Origin: Streptomyces marinisediminis
GTDB lineage: Bacteria > Actinomycetota > Actinomycetes > Streptomycetales > Streptomycetaceae
DNA: 64,000 nucleotides
Assembly (NCBI RefSeq): GCF_026262575.1
Contig: NZ_JAPKFL010000002.1
Coordinates: 1 to 64,000 of the forward strand
Direction: 5' to 3'
How positions within the stretch are numbered: position 1 is the stretch's first letter; each line of letters starts with the position of its first letter. Positions 37,240 through 46,456 of the stretch are shown one piece after another. The notes under the pieces are model-generated. The model saw nothing but the letters and a program-made list of their open reading frames with translations, was not told the origin of the DNA and did no database searches. The translations under genes and the position numbers were made by a program.

Positions 37240-37330
37240 ACGGTCACTGTAGGACGCCCGCTTCGGCCTGCGCAGGCCCCGGCAGTAGGGTGGTCGTCAC
37301 ACATCGAGGACGTACGCGACGGACGTACGC

Positions 37331-37422
37331 GGACGCGGGAGCCCGGCGCCACCGGGCTGAGAGGGAGGCTGGGCGGCCTCCGACCGTAGGAACCTGATCC
37401 GGGTCATGCCGGCGAAGGGAGG
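37331..37422 (+). promoter_or_regulatory. TPP riboswitch (THI element) upstream of thiO
   Basis: The conserved THI-element blocks are all present: GGGAGCCC near 37337, GGGCTGAGAGG (37354-37364), GGAACCTGATCCGGGTCATG (37389-37408) and CCGGCGAAGGGAGG (37409-37422). The GGGAGGGG Shine-Dalgarno for thiO adjoins its 3' end, so thiamine pyrophosphate binding could block translation. A TAGGGT at 37286-37291 may be the -10 of the transcript. Two copies of GGACGTACGCG lie just upstream of the aptamer. Confidence 0.95.
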
Positions 37423-37434
37423 GGCTGGACTGAC

Positions 37435-38634
37435 ATGCGTGTGGTGACGGTCGGCGGTGGTGTGATCGGCCTGGTGACGGCGTGGCGCGCGGCGCAGCGC
37501 GGGATGCGGGTGACGGTCGTGGACCCGGCGCCGGGCGGGGGCGCCGCCCAGGTGGCCGCCGGGATGCTGGCGGCGGTGACGGAGCTGCACTACGGCGAGG
37601 AGGGGCTGCTCGCCCTGAACCTCGCCTCGGCCCGGGGCTACGCCGGCTTCGCCGCGGAGCTCCGGGACGCCACGGGGCAGGACGTCGGCTACCGGGCCTG
37701 CGGCACGCTCGCCGTCGCGCTGGACGCCGACGACCGCGCCCACCTGCGTGAGCTGCACGCGCTCCAGCGGCGCTGCGGCCTGGACGCGCAGTGGTTGACC
37801 GGCCGCGAGTGCCGCCGCCTGGAGCCGATGCTGGCGCCCGGGGTGCGCGGGGGCCTGCGCGTGGACGGCGACCACCAGGTCGACCCGCGCCGCCTGACCG
37901 CCGCCCTGCTCACCGCGTGCGAGCGGGCGGGCGTCGCCTTCCACCGCGGCCGCGCGGAGCGGTTGCTGCTGACCGGCGGCCGGGAGCGCGCCCGGGGCGT
38001 GCGGCTGGCGGACGGCTCGGAGCTGGCGGCCGACGCCGTCGTGCTGGCCGGAGGCAGCGAGAGCGGGCGGCTGGCGGGCGTGCCCGAAGCCGCCGTCCCG
38101 CCGGTGCGACCGGTCAAGGGGCAGGTGCTGCGGCTGCGCATGCCGCGCGCGCACGGCCCCTTCCTCTCGCGCACCGTGCGGGCGGTGGTGCGCGGCGCGG
38201 CCGTCTACCTGGTGCCGCGCGCCGACGGCGAGCTGGTGATCGGCGCGACGAGCGAGGAGCGCGGCTGGGACACCACGGTGACGGCCGGCGGGGTGTACGA
38301 GCTGCTGCGCGACGCGCACGAGCTGGTCCCGGGGCTGACCGAGCTGCCGCTGGTGGAGACGCGGGCCGGGCTGCGCCCGGGGTCGCCGGACAACGCCCCG
38401 CTGCTGGGCGCGAGCGCGCTGCCGGGGCTGTACCTGGCCACCGGCCACCACCGCAACGGGGTGCTGCTCACCCCGGTGACCGGGGACGCGCTGGCCGACG
38501 CCCTGGCGGGCGGCCCGCTCCCGGAGGCGGCCCGCCCGTTCACCCCGCTGCGCTTCACCGTCGCGGCCCGGCCCGCCCCGGCGCATCCCGCGGGCCCGGC
38601 GCGCCCCGCCGACCAAGAGGAGCTGTCCGCATGA
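37435..38634 (+). CDS. thiO: ThiO, glycine oxidase (399 aa)
   Basis: FAD amine oxidase making iminoglycine for thiazole assembly. The FAD motif is MRVVTVGGGVIGLVTAWRAAQRGMRVTVVDPAPGGGAAQVAAGML, and the C-terminal FAD contacts are ETRAGLRPGSPDNAPLLG and LATGHHRNGVLLTPVTG. Length matches the family. The stop overlaps the thiS start by 4 bp. It is under the TPP riboswitch. Confidence 0.95.
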   Translation: MRVVTVGGGVIGLVTAWRAAQRGMRVTVVDPAPGGGAAQVAAGMLAAVTELHYGEEGLLALNLASARGYAGFAAELRDATGQDVGYRACGTLAVALDADDRAHLRELHALQRRCGLDAQWLTGRECRRLEPMLAPGVRGGLRVDGDHQVDPRRLTAALLTACERAGVAFHRGRAERLLLTGGRERARGVRLADGSELAADAVVLAGGSESGRLAGVPEAAVPPVRPVKGQVLRLRMPRAHGPFLSRTVRAVVRGAAVYLVPRADGELVIGATSEERGWDTTVTAGGVYELLRDAHELVPGLTELPLVETRAGLRPGSPDNAPLLGASALPGLYLATGHHRNGVLLTPVTGDALADALAGGPLPEAARPFTPLRFTVAARPAPAHPAGPARPADQEELSA

Positions 38635-38831
38635 ACATCCGCGTCAACGGCGAGCGCCGCGAGGCCCCCGACGGCCTCACCCTCGACGGCCTCGTCGCCA
38701 CCCTGACCTCCGCGCCCTCGGGCGTCGCCGCCGCCGTCAACGAGACGGTGGTGCCGCGCGGCCGCTGGGCCCTGACCCCGCTCGGTGAAGGCGACCGGGT
38801 GGAGGTCCTCACCGCAGTCCAAGGAGGCTGA
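38631..38831 (+). CDS. thiS: ThiS, sulfur-carrier protein (66 aa)
   Basis: Ubiquitin-like sulfur carrier that is adenylated and thiocarboxylated on its C-terminal glycine, then donates sulfur to ThiG. It starts MNIRVNGERREAPDGLTLDGLVATL and ends VLTAVQGG; the terminal Gly-Gly is the functional mark. It overlaps thiO by 4 bp and stops 3 bp before thiG, so all three are one operon. Confidence 0.95.
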   Translation: MNIRVNGERREAPDGLTLDGLVATLTSAPSGVAAAVNETVVPRGRWALTPLGEGDRVEVLTAVQGG

Positions 38832-39689
<858 letters not shown>

Positions 39690-39794
39690 CCGGCGTCTGC
39701 GATCGTCCGATCGCTCGGCGACCCCGCCGACCCCGTCGACCCCGCCGACACCGCCGACGCCGGCCTCCCGGCCCGGCGGGCCTGGGCCGAGGAG

Positions 39795-40031
39795 GTGGCC
39801 GGCGTGGTCACCGGCGCCGCCGAAGCCCTGGAGCGCGCGGACTGGCCCGAACCGCATGCCGGGCCGGTCGCCGACCTCGCCACCGAGCTGCGGGCGGGCG
39901 TGTCCGACTGGCGGCAGGCGGCCCAGGCCCCGGACGCGGCGGCCTTCGAGCGGCACACCGCGGACGGCGCGGAACTCCTCGGCCACTGGCGCATGGTCGT
40001 CGCCCGCCGGGAGCTGGGGCTCGCCTACTGA
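39795..40031 (+). CDS. Hypothetical protein (78 aa or longer), start uncertain
   Basis: Unrecognised small acidic protein, MAGVVTGAAEALERADWPEP at the N-terminus, with codon usage like neighbouring genes. The GTG at 39795 is only the first standard start: the same frame is open back to the thiG stop and reads in coding style (SLGDPADPVDPADTADAG, ARRAWAEEV) with no ATG, GTG or TTG. The true N-terminus may use a non-standard start, or a start may have been lost. The gene lies between thiG and the kinase. Confidence 0.5.
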   Translation: MAGVVTGAAEALERADWPEPHAGPVADLATELRAGVSDWRQAAQAPDAAAFERHTADGAELLGHWRMVVARRELGLAY

Positions 40032-40185
40032 GGGCGGCGCGCGCCCGCCCCGGGGGCCGACGGCGGGCCGGGCGCGCCGCGCGGCGTTCGCACGGAGGGT
40101 GAGCGGTCCGCTCCGGTGTGCGAGCGGCGGTCACCGTTGTGCTGCGGTTCGGCGGCATTCGGGCAGGCCGGGGTGCGGTGGCTCG

Positions 40186-40191
40186 TAGACT
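40186..40191 (+). promoter_or_regulatory. -10 element TAGACT of a probably leaderless kinase transcript
   Basis: TAGACT ends 6 nt before the GTG start of the PASTA kinase, which has no Shine-Dalgarno. The spacing fits transcription starting at the start codon. No good -35 is seen. Confidence 0.45.
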
Positions 40192-40197
40192 CGCCCC

Positions 40198-42129
40198 GTG
40201 GACACGACCCTTCAGGACCCGGTGATCGGGCACGTGCTGGACGGCCGGTACCGCGTGGAGGCGCGGATCGCGGTCGGCGGCATGGCGACGGTCTACCGGG
40301 CCGTGGACACCCGGCTGGACCGCGTGCTCGCCCTGAAGGTGATGCACCCCTCCCTCGCGCACGACGCCTCGTTCGTGGAGCGCTTCATCCGCGAGGCGAA
40401 GGCCGTGGCGCGGCTGGACCACCCGAACGTGGTGAGCGTCTACGACCAGGGCAAGGACAGCGCGTACGTCTACCTGGCCATGGAGCACGTCGCCGGGTGC
40501 ACGCTGCGCGACGTGCTCACGCGCCGCGGGGCGCTCCAGCCCCGCGCGGCGCTGGACATCCTCGAACCCGTGCTGGCCGGACTCGGCGCCGCGCACCGGG
40601 CGGGCCTGGTGCACCGGGACGTGAAGCCGGAGAACGTGCTCATCGGCGACGACGGCCGGGTGAAGGTCGCCGACTTCGGCCTGGTCCGGGCGGTGGACGC
40701 GCAGACGTCGCTGTCCACGACCTCCGTCATGGGCACCGTCTCCTACCTCGCGCCCGAGCACATCGAGCACGGCGTGACCGAGACCGCGGCCGACGTCTAC
40801 GCCTGCGGCGTGATGCTCTACGAGATGCTCACCGGCGCCAAGCCGCACGCGGGCACCACCCCGGCACAGGTCCTCTACCAGCATCTGCGGGAGGACGTAC
40901 CGCCGCCGTCGGCCGCCGCACCGGGCCTGTCCCCGGCCCTGGACGCGCTGGTGGCGCGGGGCGCGGCGCGCGAGCGCGCCGCGCGGCCCGCGGACGCGGC
41001 GGTGATGCTCGCCGAGCTGCGGAGCGCCCGGGCGGCGCTGAGCGAGGCGGAGCTGGACCACACCCCGCCCCGGGCGCTGCCCGAGGACCCCGACCACGCC
41101 GCGACGGCCGTGCTGCCGCGCGACCCCGCGCACCCGGTGCGCACCGCGGACGACCTGGACCGCACCACCGTGCTCCCCCCGGTGCCCGCCCCGGACGCCG
41201 CGCCGCCACCCGGCGACGGGCGGGACGGGCGCGGGCGGGGCCGGAGCGGCCGGGGCCGCCGCTCGCCCGCCGTCCTCGTCGGCCTGGTGCTCATACTGCT
41301 CCTCGGCGTGGGGGCGGGCGTCTGGTACATCAACTCCGGCCAGTTCACCCGCACGCCGGCCGTGCTGCGGGTGCCGCAGGCGCAGGCGGAGCAGACGCTC
41401 GCCGAGGCGGGCCTGCGGGTGCGGGTGGAGCGCGCGCACAGCTCCACCGTGGAAGAGGGCCTGGTGATCAGCAGCGACCCGGAGCCCGGCGCCCGGGTGC
41501 GGGGCAACGGCACGGTGACGATCACGGTGTCGCGGGGGCCGGAGGTGGTGGCCGTCCCGGACGTGGCGGGCGTGCCGCTGGCCGAGGCCCGCGAGCGGCT
41601 GACCGGCGCGGGGCTGGAGCCGACGGCGGTCACCCGCGCGTTCGACGACACCGTCGAGCGCGGCGCCGTGATCGGCACCGACCCGCCGGCCGGCACCGAG
41701 CGCCGCCCCGGCACCGGGGTGGAGCTGACCGTCTCCAAGGGGCGGCCCGTCGACGTGCCCGACGTCACCGGCGCGGACCGGGGGGACGCCCGCACGGTGC
41801 TGGAGGAGGCCGGGGTCGAGGTGCGCGTCGCCGACGAGCGCGTCCACTCCGACCAGGAGCCCGGGACGGTCGTGTCCCAGTCGCCCGCCGCGGGCGAGAC
41901 GGTGGCGCGCGGGGACACGGTGACCCTGACGCTCTCCAAGGGCCCGGAGATGGTGACCGTGCCCGACGTCGTCGGGCAGGACGAGGAGTCGGCCGTCGAG
42001 GCGCTCCGGGCGGCGGGCTTCGAGGTGACCGTGCGGCGCATCTTCATCACGGGCGAGGTCTTCAACCAGTCCGTGGACGGCGGCGGTCGCGCGCCCAAGG
42101 GCTCCGAGGTCACCGTCTGGGTCCGCTGA
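40198..42129 (+). CDS. PASTA-domain Ser/Thr protein kinase, PknB type (643 aa)
   Basis: Membrane Hanks-type kinase. Kinase domain about 15-280: glycine loop IAVGGMATVYRA, catalytic Lys47 (LALKVMHP), HRDVKPEN with Asp141, DFG at 159-161, activation loop STTSVMGTVSYLAPEH. A Pro/Asp-rich juxtamembrane linker leads to one span (SPAVLVGLVLILLLGVGAGVWYI). Four extracellular PASTA repeats follow, each ending in a V-T-V-x-x-S/L-S-K-G-like strand; PASTA domains usually sense muropeptides or lipid II. It is followed by an SLT-domain wall enzyme. Likely role: sensing wall state; targets unknown, with Rv2175c-like protein as a candidate. Confidence 0.93.
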   Translation: MDTTLQDPVIGHVLDGRYRVEARIAVGGMATVYRAVDTRLDRVLALKVMHPSLAHDASFVERFIREAKAVARLDHPNVVSVYDQGKDSAYVYLAMEHVAGCTLRDVLTRRGALQPRAALDILEPVLAGLGAAHRAGLVHRDVKPENVLIGDDGRVKVADFGLVRAVDAQTSLSTTSVMGTVSYLAPEHIEHGVTETAADVYACGVMLYEMLTGAKPHAGTTPAQVLYQHLREDVPPPSAAAPGLSPALDALVARGAARERAARPADAAVMLAELRSARAALSEAELDHTPPRALPEDPDHAATAVLPRDPAHPVRTADDLDRTTVLPPVPAPDAAPPPGDGRDGRGRGRSGRGRRSPAVLVGLVLILLLGVGAGVWYINSGQFTRTPAVLRVPQAQAEQTLAEAGLRVRVERAHSSTVEEGLVISSDPEPGARVRGNGTVTITVSRGPEVVAVPDVAGVPLAEARERLTGAGLEPTAVTRAFDDTVERGAVIGTDPPAGTERRPGTGVELTVSKGRPVDVPDVTGADRGDARTVLEEAGVEVRVADERVHSDQEPGTVVSQSPAAGETVARGDTVTLTLSKGPEMVTVPDVVGQDEESAVEALRAAGFEVTVRRIFITGEVFNQSVDGGGRAPKGSEVTVWVR

Positions 42130-42150
42130 CCCGGGCCCCACGGGCCCGGG
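42130..42150 (+). terminator. Terminator after the PASTA kinase
   Basis: CCCGGGCCC (42130-42138) and GGGCCCGGG (42142-42150) form a perfect 9-bp stem with a 3-nt loop, starting at the base after the stop codon. A second small hairpin (GGCCCC / GGGGCC, 42152-42166) follows. From 42167 to 42551 I see no gene; a 10-bp palindrome GGACATGTCC lies at about 42473-42482. Confidence 0.65.
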
Positions 42151-42551
42151 CGGCCCCACCGGGGCCCCTCCCGCTCTCCCCTTCTCCCTTTCTCCCCCGC
42201 ACCACCGCGCGGGTGGAAGGCCGCCCGGCGCACGGCACGCGGGGCGCGCACGGCCCCGCCCCGGCGTGCGGCGCGGCTCCGGGCGGCCCCTCCGGCCCCG
42301 GGCAGCCCCGACCGGCCCCGGATGGCGGCGCCCGCCGGGCCGGGTGCGGCCCCGCCAGACCCGGCGATCGGCGTTCACAGGGCGTGCGAATGCAATGTCC
42401 CTACGTGGCGCGCGGCCCCTCGGGCTGTGATCCCAGGCATAGGAGCCACGTCACGTACGACCGGGATTAGTGGACATGTCCCCCATTCCGGCGGCCCAGA
42501 CCCCCGGCGGACGGGGGAAGCCTCCACGAAGCTCCGTAGTAGGTCACACCG

Positions 42552-42580
42552 TTGCCAGGGCGATTTCCGATCGCTAACAA
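42552..42580 (+). promoter_or_regulatory. Candidate promoter of the SLT-domain gene
   Basis: TTGCCA (42552-42557), a 17-nt spacer and TAACAA (42575-42580). This gives a 5' leader of roughly 80 nt before the ATG at 42670. The spacer contains the small inverted repeat GCGAT / ATCGC. Confidence 0.5.
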
Positions 42581-42669
42581 TTCTTCACGTCGCATGGCGC
42601 CGTGGACGTGAACGGCTCCGCGCCGCTCAGGCCTGCGACCATCAGCGATCTGGAAGAGGTTCGACCCGC

Positions 42670-43533
42670 ATGCCCAGCATCAAGCCGGAATCCAAGATTT
42701 CGACCGAGCTCCGCATGGCCCCGGAGCACCTCCGCAACGAGCTCCCCGGCTACCTCCGGGAGCTGCAGACCAACCTCAAGGCCGTTCCCGGCCAGCTCCG
42801 CCAGGTGCCCGGCCACCTGCGCGAGACCCCCCGACACCTGCGTGACGTTCCCGCCTTCGCGCGCAACCTCACCCGCGACCAGCGCCACTCCGCCGCCGTC
42901 ATATCCGGCGCGGCCGCCGCCGCGGTCGCCCTGACCCTGGTGCCGACCACCAGCTCCGCCGACGAGAACCGGGTCGTCGCCGACGGCCCCGCCAACAGCG
43001 CGGTGCTCTCCGAGGGCCTGCACGGCCAGCTCGGCGACGTCCAGGAGCAGCAGGAGCAGGCCGCCGAGCGGGCCGCCGACGCCAAGCAGGCCGCCGAGGC
43101 CAAGGCCGAGCGCGAGCGCGAGGCGCGGGCCGCCGACCGCAGCAAGCGCGAGGCCGCCCCCCAGCAGGCGCCCGAGCAGGCACCCAAGGCCGCCGAGGCA
43201 CCCCAGCAGTACCCGAACAACCTGGACGGCTGGATTCGTGAGGCCATGGCCATCATGGACGAGCACGACATCCCCGGCACGTACGACCGCATCAAGTGGA
43301 ACATCATGCGGGAGTCCAGCGGTGACCCGAACGCGATCAACGACTGGGACGTCAACGCCCGCAACGGCGTGCCCTCCATCGGGCTGCTCCAGGTGATCAA
43401 GCCGACGTTCGACGCCTACCACGTCGAGGGCACCGAGAAGAGCCAGTGGGACCCGGTCGCCAACATCGTCGCGGCCTGCAACTACGCCGCCGACCGCTAC
43501 GGCTCGATCGACAACGTGTGGAGCGCGTACTGA
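42670..43533 (+). CDS. SLT/transglycosylase-like membrane protein with heptad-repeat N-terminus (287 aa)
   Basis: C-terminal lysozyme-like SLT domain (about 205-287): IKWNIMRESSGDPNAINDWD with the catalytic Glu, then NGVPSIGLLQVIKPTFDAYHV. An Ala/Glu/Gln coiled coil (about 110-190) precedes it. The N-terminus is unusual: about 65 residues built of 7-residue units (VPGQLRQ, VPGHLRE, TPRHLRD, VPAFARN, with weaker earlier copies) before a hydrophobic stretch (SAAVISGAAAAAVALTLVP) that is a signal anchor or signal peptide ending near SSA. The ATG has GGAAGAGG upstream. It likely trims peptidoglycan; its place after the PASTA kinase fits. Confidence 0.8.
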   Translation: MPSIKPESKISTELRMAPEHLRNELPGYLRELQTNLKAVPGQLRQVPGHLRETPRHLRDVPAFARNLTRDQRHSAAVISGAAAAAVALTLVPTTSSADENRVVADGPANSAVLSEGLHGQLGDVQEQQEQAAERAADAKQAAEAKAEREREARAADRSKREAAPQQAPEQAPKAAEAPQQYPNNLDGWIREAMAIMDEHDIPGTYDRIKWNIMRESSGDPNAINDWDVNARNGVPSIGLLQVIKPTFDAYHVEGTEKSQWDPVANIVAACNYAADRYGSIDNVWSAY

Positions 43534-43580
43534 GCACTCCCTGGGCGAAGCGGCGCACCCGTCCTGAGATCCTGGGTCGG

Positions 43581-44498
43581 GTGAGCACTCCCCAGCGACA
43601 GCAGCAGCACCGCGCGGCGCCCGGTTCCCCCGGGCGCCGCGCGCGCAACCCCGTCGGCGCCCACGTCCCCGTGGCCGGGGGCCTGGCCACCGCGGGGCTG
43701 GCCTACGCCCGCGAGCTCGGCGCCGAGGCCGTACAGGTCTTCGTCGCCAACCCGCGCGGCTGGGCGACGCCCCCGGGCAACCCGCGCCAGGACGCGGAGT
43801 TCCGCGCCGCCTGCGCGGCCGAGGGCCTCCCCGCCTACGTACACGCCCCCTACCTCATCAACTTCGGCTCGCACACCCCGGCGACCGCGGAGCGCTCGGT
43901 GGAGTCGCTGCGGCACTCGCTGCGCCGGGGCCGGGCCATCGGCGCGCACGGCGTCGTCGTACACACCGGCTCCGCGACCGGCGGCCGGGACCGCGCGGTG
44001 GCCTTGGAGCAGGTCGGCGACCGGCTCCGGCCGCTGCTGGCCGAGCTCACCGACGAGGACGACCCCTGGCTGCTGCTGGAGCCCACGGCCGGCCAGGGGG
44101 CGTCGCTGTGCTCGCTCGCCGCCGACCTCGGCCCCTACGTCGACGTCCTCGGCCGGCACCCGCGGCTGGGCGTGTGCCTGGACACCTGCCACGCGTTCGC
44201 CGCCGGGCACGACCTGGCCGCACCGGGCGGCATGAAGGCGCTGCTGGACGAGTTGGTCGAGGTCGTCGGCCCCGGCCGGCTGCGGCTCGTCCACGCCAAC
44301 GACTCCAAGGACGTCGCCGGGGCGCACAAGGACCGGCACGAGAACATCGGCGCGGGCCACATCGGCGCCGAGCCCTTCCGGGAGCTGTTCGCCCACCCGG
44401 CGACCGAGGGCGTGCCCCTGGTGATCGAGACACCCGGCGGCACCGGGGGCCACGCGGCCGACGTCGCGCGCCTGCAAGGGCTCCGGGACACCGCCTGA
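43581..44498 (+). CDS. nfo: Deoxyribonuclease IV / endonuclease IV (305 aa)
   Basis: AP endonuclease of the Xyl-isomerase-like TIM-barrel family for base-excision repair, binding three zinc ions. Signature regions: NPVGAHVPVAGGLATAGLAYARELGAEAVQVFVANPRGW, YVHAPYLINFGSHTP, LLLEPTAGQGASLC, LGVCLDTCHAFAAGHDL, HANDSKDVAGAHKDRHENIGAGHIG and LVIETPG. The GTG at 43581 gives a roughly 20-residue extension and lacks a strong Shine-Dalgarno; a start near VGAHVP is possible. It begins 47 bp after the SLT gene, so it may be co-transcribed. Confidence 0.9.
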   Translation: MSTPQRQQQHRAAPGSPGRRARNPVGAHVPVAGGLATAGLAYARELGAEAVQVFVANPRGWATPPGNPRQDAEFRAACAAEGLPAYVHAPYLINFGSHTPATAERSVESLRHSLRRGRAIGAHGVVVHTGSATGGRDRAVALEQVGDRLRPLLAELTDEDDPWLLLEPTAGQGASLCSLAADLGPYVDVLGRHPRLGVCLDTCHAFAAGHDLAAPGGMKALLDELVEVVGPGRLRLVHANDSKDVAGAHKDRHENIGAGHIGAEPFRELFAHPATEGVPLVIETPGGTGGHAADVARLQGLRDTA

Positions 44499-44659
44499 CC
44501 CCTCCGCCGACGGACCGCCCCGGGCCGGGACCGACGTGGCGCCGCCCCGGGACCCGGTCCCGGGGCCACCGGCCCGCCTGCCCGGCCACCGACGGCGTCG
44601 GTGCACGGGAGCGGGCGTCGGTGGCCCCGCTGCCCGGGGAGTGTGGCTCGGTCAGCCCG

Positions 44660-44678
44660 CCGGCGCGGACCGCGCCGG
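44660..44678. repeat. 19-bp palindrome in the gene-free gap 44499-44852
   Basis: CCGGCGCGG (44660-44668) and CCGCGCCGG (44670-44678) round a single A, between convergent nfo and the sulfite-oxidase-like gene. It may help terminate both. I see nothing else in this 354-bp gap. Confidence 0.4.
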
Positions 44679-44852
44679 TCGCCTTCGGCCCCGGGTCGGG
44701 GCGGCGGCGCCTTTTCAGGTGGCGACGCGTTCGGGAGCACCGGGCTCCGGCACGGCCCCCGGCCCGCCACCGAACTGACGCGGCCCGGTCACGCCAGGCT
44801 CAGCGCCCGCCACCGGGCTCCCGCGCCGCCGGGGCCGGGGCCACCGCCGGGG

Positions 44853-45476
44853 TCACAGCTCCGGGCCGTCGCCGGGCTCCTCCTGATAGGAGTAGCGCTG
44901 CTCGTGCCAGGGGTCGCCGAGGTTGTGGTAGCCGCGCTCCTCCCAGAAGCCGCGCCGGTCGGCGGTCATGTACTCCACCCCGCGCACCCACTTCGGCCCC
45001 TTCCAGGCGTACAGGTGCGGCACGACCAGCCGGACGGGGAAGCCGTGCTCGGCGGTGAGCAGCTCACCGGCGCGGTGGGTGGCGAAGAGGGTCTGCTCGG
45101 CGGTGAAGTCGGCCAGGCGCAGGTTGGCGCTGTAGCCGTACTCGGCCCACACCATCACGTGGGTGACCTCCGGCGCGGGCGGCGCCAGGTCCGTGAGCGT
45201 GCTCGCCCGGACCCCGCCCCACTCGACGCCGAGCATGCTGAACTTCGTGACGCAGTGCAGGTCGGCCGTGACGGTCTCGTACGGCAGCGCGGAGAACTCC
45301 TCGTGCGTCCAGCAGCGCTTGTCCCCGTCGGCGGTGGCGCCGAAGACGCGGAACTCCCAGCGCTCGGAGCGGAACTTCGGCACCGGGCCGTAGTGGGTGA
45401 CCGGCCAGCCGCGCTGGAGCCGCTGGCCCGGTGGGAGCTCTGCGTTCTCCGCTGCGCGGCTCTCGGGCTGACCCAT
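44853..45476 (-). CDS. Sulfite-oxidase-like molybdopterin oxidoreductase (207 aa)
   Basis: Short cytoplasmic member of the YuiH/sulfite-oxidase family, carrying a single molybdopterin domain. The molybdenum-binding Cys is in VTADLHCVTKFSMLGVEWGGV; HGFPVRLVVPHLYAWKGPKWVRGVEYM is the conserved cofactor segment. No heme or dimerisation domain and no signal peptide. The ATG at 45476 has GGAG at short spacing. The physiological substrate of this family is not settled. Divergent from bfr, with an iron box between. Confidence 0.85.
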   Translation of the reverse strand: MGQPESRAAENAELPPGQRLQRGWPVTHYGPVPKFRSERWEFRVFGATADGDKRCWTHEEFSALPYETVTADLHCVTKFSMLGVEWGGVRASTLTDLAPPAPEVTHVMVWAEYGYSANLRLADFTAEQTLFATHRAGELLTAEHGFPVRLVVPHLYAWKGPKWVRGVEYMTADRRGFWEERGYHNLGDPWHEQRYSYQEEPGDGPEL

Positions 45477-45544
45477 GTCTCCATGGTGACAGACCCGCCC
45501 CGTCCCCCTGACCACACCCCCGACACACCCCCGGAACGGGGCAA

Positions 45545-45563
45545 TTCGGTAAGCCTTCACTTA
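45545..45563. promoter_or_regulatory. Candidate iron box (DmdR1/IdeR type) before bfr
   Basis: TTCGGTAAGCCTTCACTTA reads, on the other strand, TAAGTGAAGGCTTACCGAA, which agrees with the iron-box consensus TTAGGTTAGGCTAACCTAA at most conserved positions (about three clear mismatches). It lies 77 bp upstream of the bfr ATG, in the divergent spacer with the sulfite-oxidase-like gene. Confidence 0.55.
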
Positions 45564-45639
45564 CTGGACGCAACCCCCGCGCGGTGCGAGGATGCGGCGC
45601 ACCACCTGCCGATCATCGCGCTGGAAGGAGCCCGCTGCC

Positions 45640-46128
45640 ATGCAGGGCGACCCCGAGGTCATCGAGTTCCTCAACGAGCAGCTCACCGCCGAGCTGACGG
45701 CGATCAACCAGTACTTCCTGCACGCCAAGATGCAGGAGCACAAGGGCTGGACGAAGCTGGCCGCCTACACGCGGGCGGAGTCGTTCGACGAGATGAAGCA
45801 CGCGGAGCGGCTGACCGACCGCATCCTGTTCCTGGAGGCGCTGCCCAACTACCAGCGGCTCTTCCACGTCCGCGTGGGCCAGTCGGTCACCGAGATGTTC
45901 CAGGCCGACCGCCAGATCGAGGTGGAGGCCATCGACCGGCTGCGCCGCGGCATCGACGTGATGCGCGCCAAGGGCGACGTCACCTCGGCCAACATCTTCG
46001 AGGACATCCTCGCGGACGAGGAGCACCACATCGACTACCTGGACACCCAGCTCGAGCTGATCGAGAAGATCGGCGAGGCGCTCTACATCGCCCAGCAGAT
46101 CGAACAGTCCTCCCCGCACGAGGGCTGA
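45640..46128 (+). CDS. bfr: Bacterioferritin (162 aa)
   Basis: Iron-storage 24-mer with heme b. The di-iron ligands are at the standard positions: Glu18, Glu51, His54, Glu94, Glu127, His130; Met52 is the heme ligand. MQGDPEVIEFLNEQLTAELTAINQYFLHAKM is the typical N-terminus. The ATG follows GGAAGGAG by about 8 nt. It converges on bfd (24-bp gap), its electron donor for iron release. Confidence 0.97.
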   Translation: MQGDPEVIEFLNEQLTAELTAINQYFLHAKMQEHKGWTKLAAYTRAESFDEMKHAERLTDRILFLEALPNYQRLFHVRVGQSVTEMFQADRQIEVEAIDRLRRGIDVMRAKGDVTSANIFEDILADEEHHIDYLDTQLELIEKIGEALYIAQQIEQSSPHEG

Positions 46129-46152
46129 GCCCGCCGCGCGGCACGGCGGCGG

Positions 46153-46425
46153 TCAGGCCGCCTCGGTGACGGGCCGCGGCGCGGCGGCGGACGCCAGCGC
46201 GGCGGCCGGCGGGGTGTCCGCGGCGAGCGCCGGGACGCCCCGCTCCACGCGCTCCCGGCGCGGGCACGCGCCGCGGCCCAGGATGCCCTGGATGCGGCGG
46301 ACGCAGGACCCGCAGTCGGTGCCCGCCTTGCAGGCGGAGGCGATCTGCCGGGGCGTGCACGCCCCGGCGTCCGCGTGGTCGCGCACTTGCTGCTCCGTGA
46401 CTCCGAAGCACGAGCAGACGTACAC
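46153..46425 (-). CDS. bfd: Bacterioferritin-associated ferredoxin Bfd (90 aa)
   Basis: [2Fe-2S] protein that reduces bacterioferritin to release iron. Cys4, Cys6, Cys38 and Cys41 (MYVCSCFGVTE; GTDCGSC) match the E. coli Bfd ligand positions. After residue 60 there is an Ala/Pro-rich tail not needed for the fold. The GTG start has GGAGGTG 5-7 nt upstream. An iron box sits 32 bp before the start, so it should be induced in iron limitation. Confidence 0.93.
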   Translation of the reverse strand: MYVCSCFGVTEQQVRDHADAGACTPRQIASACKAGTDCGSCVRRIQGILGRGACPRRERVERGVPALAADTPPAAALASAAAPRPVTEAA

Positions 46426-46456
46426 GCGTTCACCTCCGCACAGCGGCCTAGATCAA

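Noticed and set aside
42370..42669. Possible ydaO (c-di-AMP) riboswitch before the SLT-domain gene
   Set aside because: These riboswitches often precede Streptomyces wall hydrolases, but I could not find the conserved GGGGAACC / GGGTGAATC / CAGCTAACC blocks here; only a promoter and short repeats are visible.
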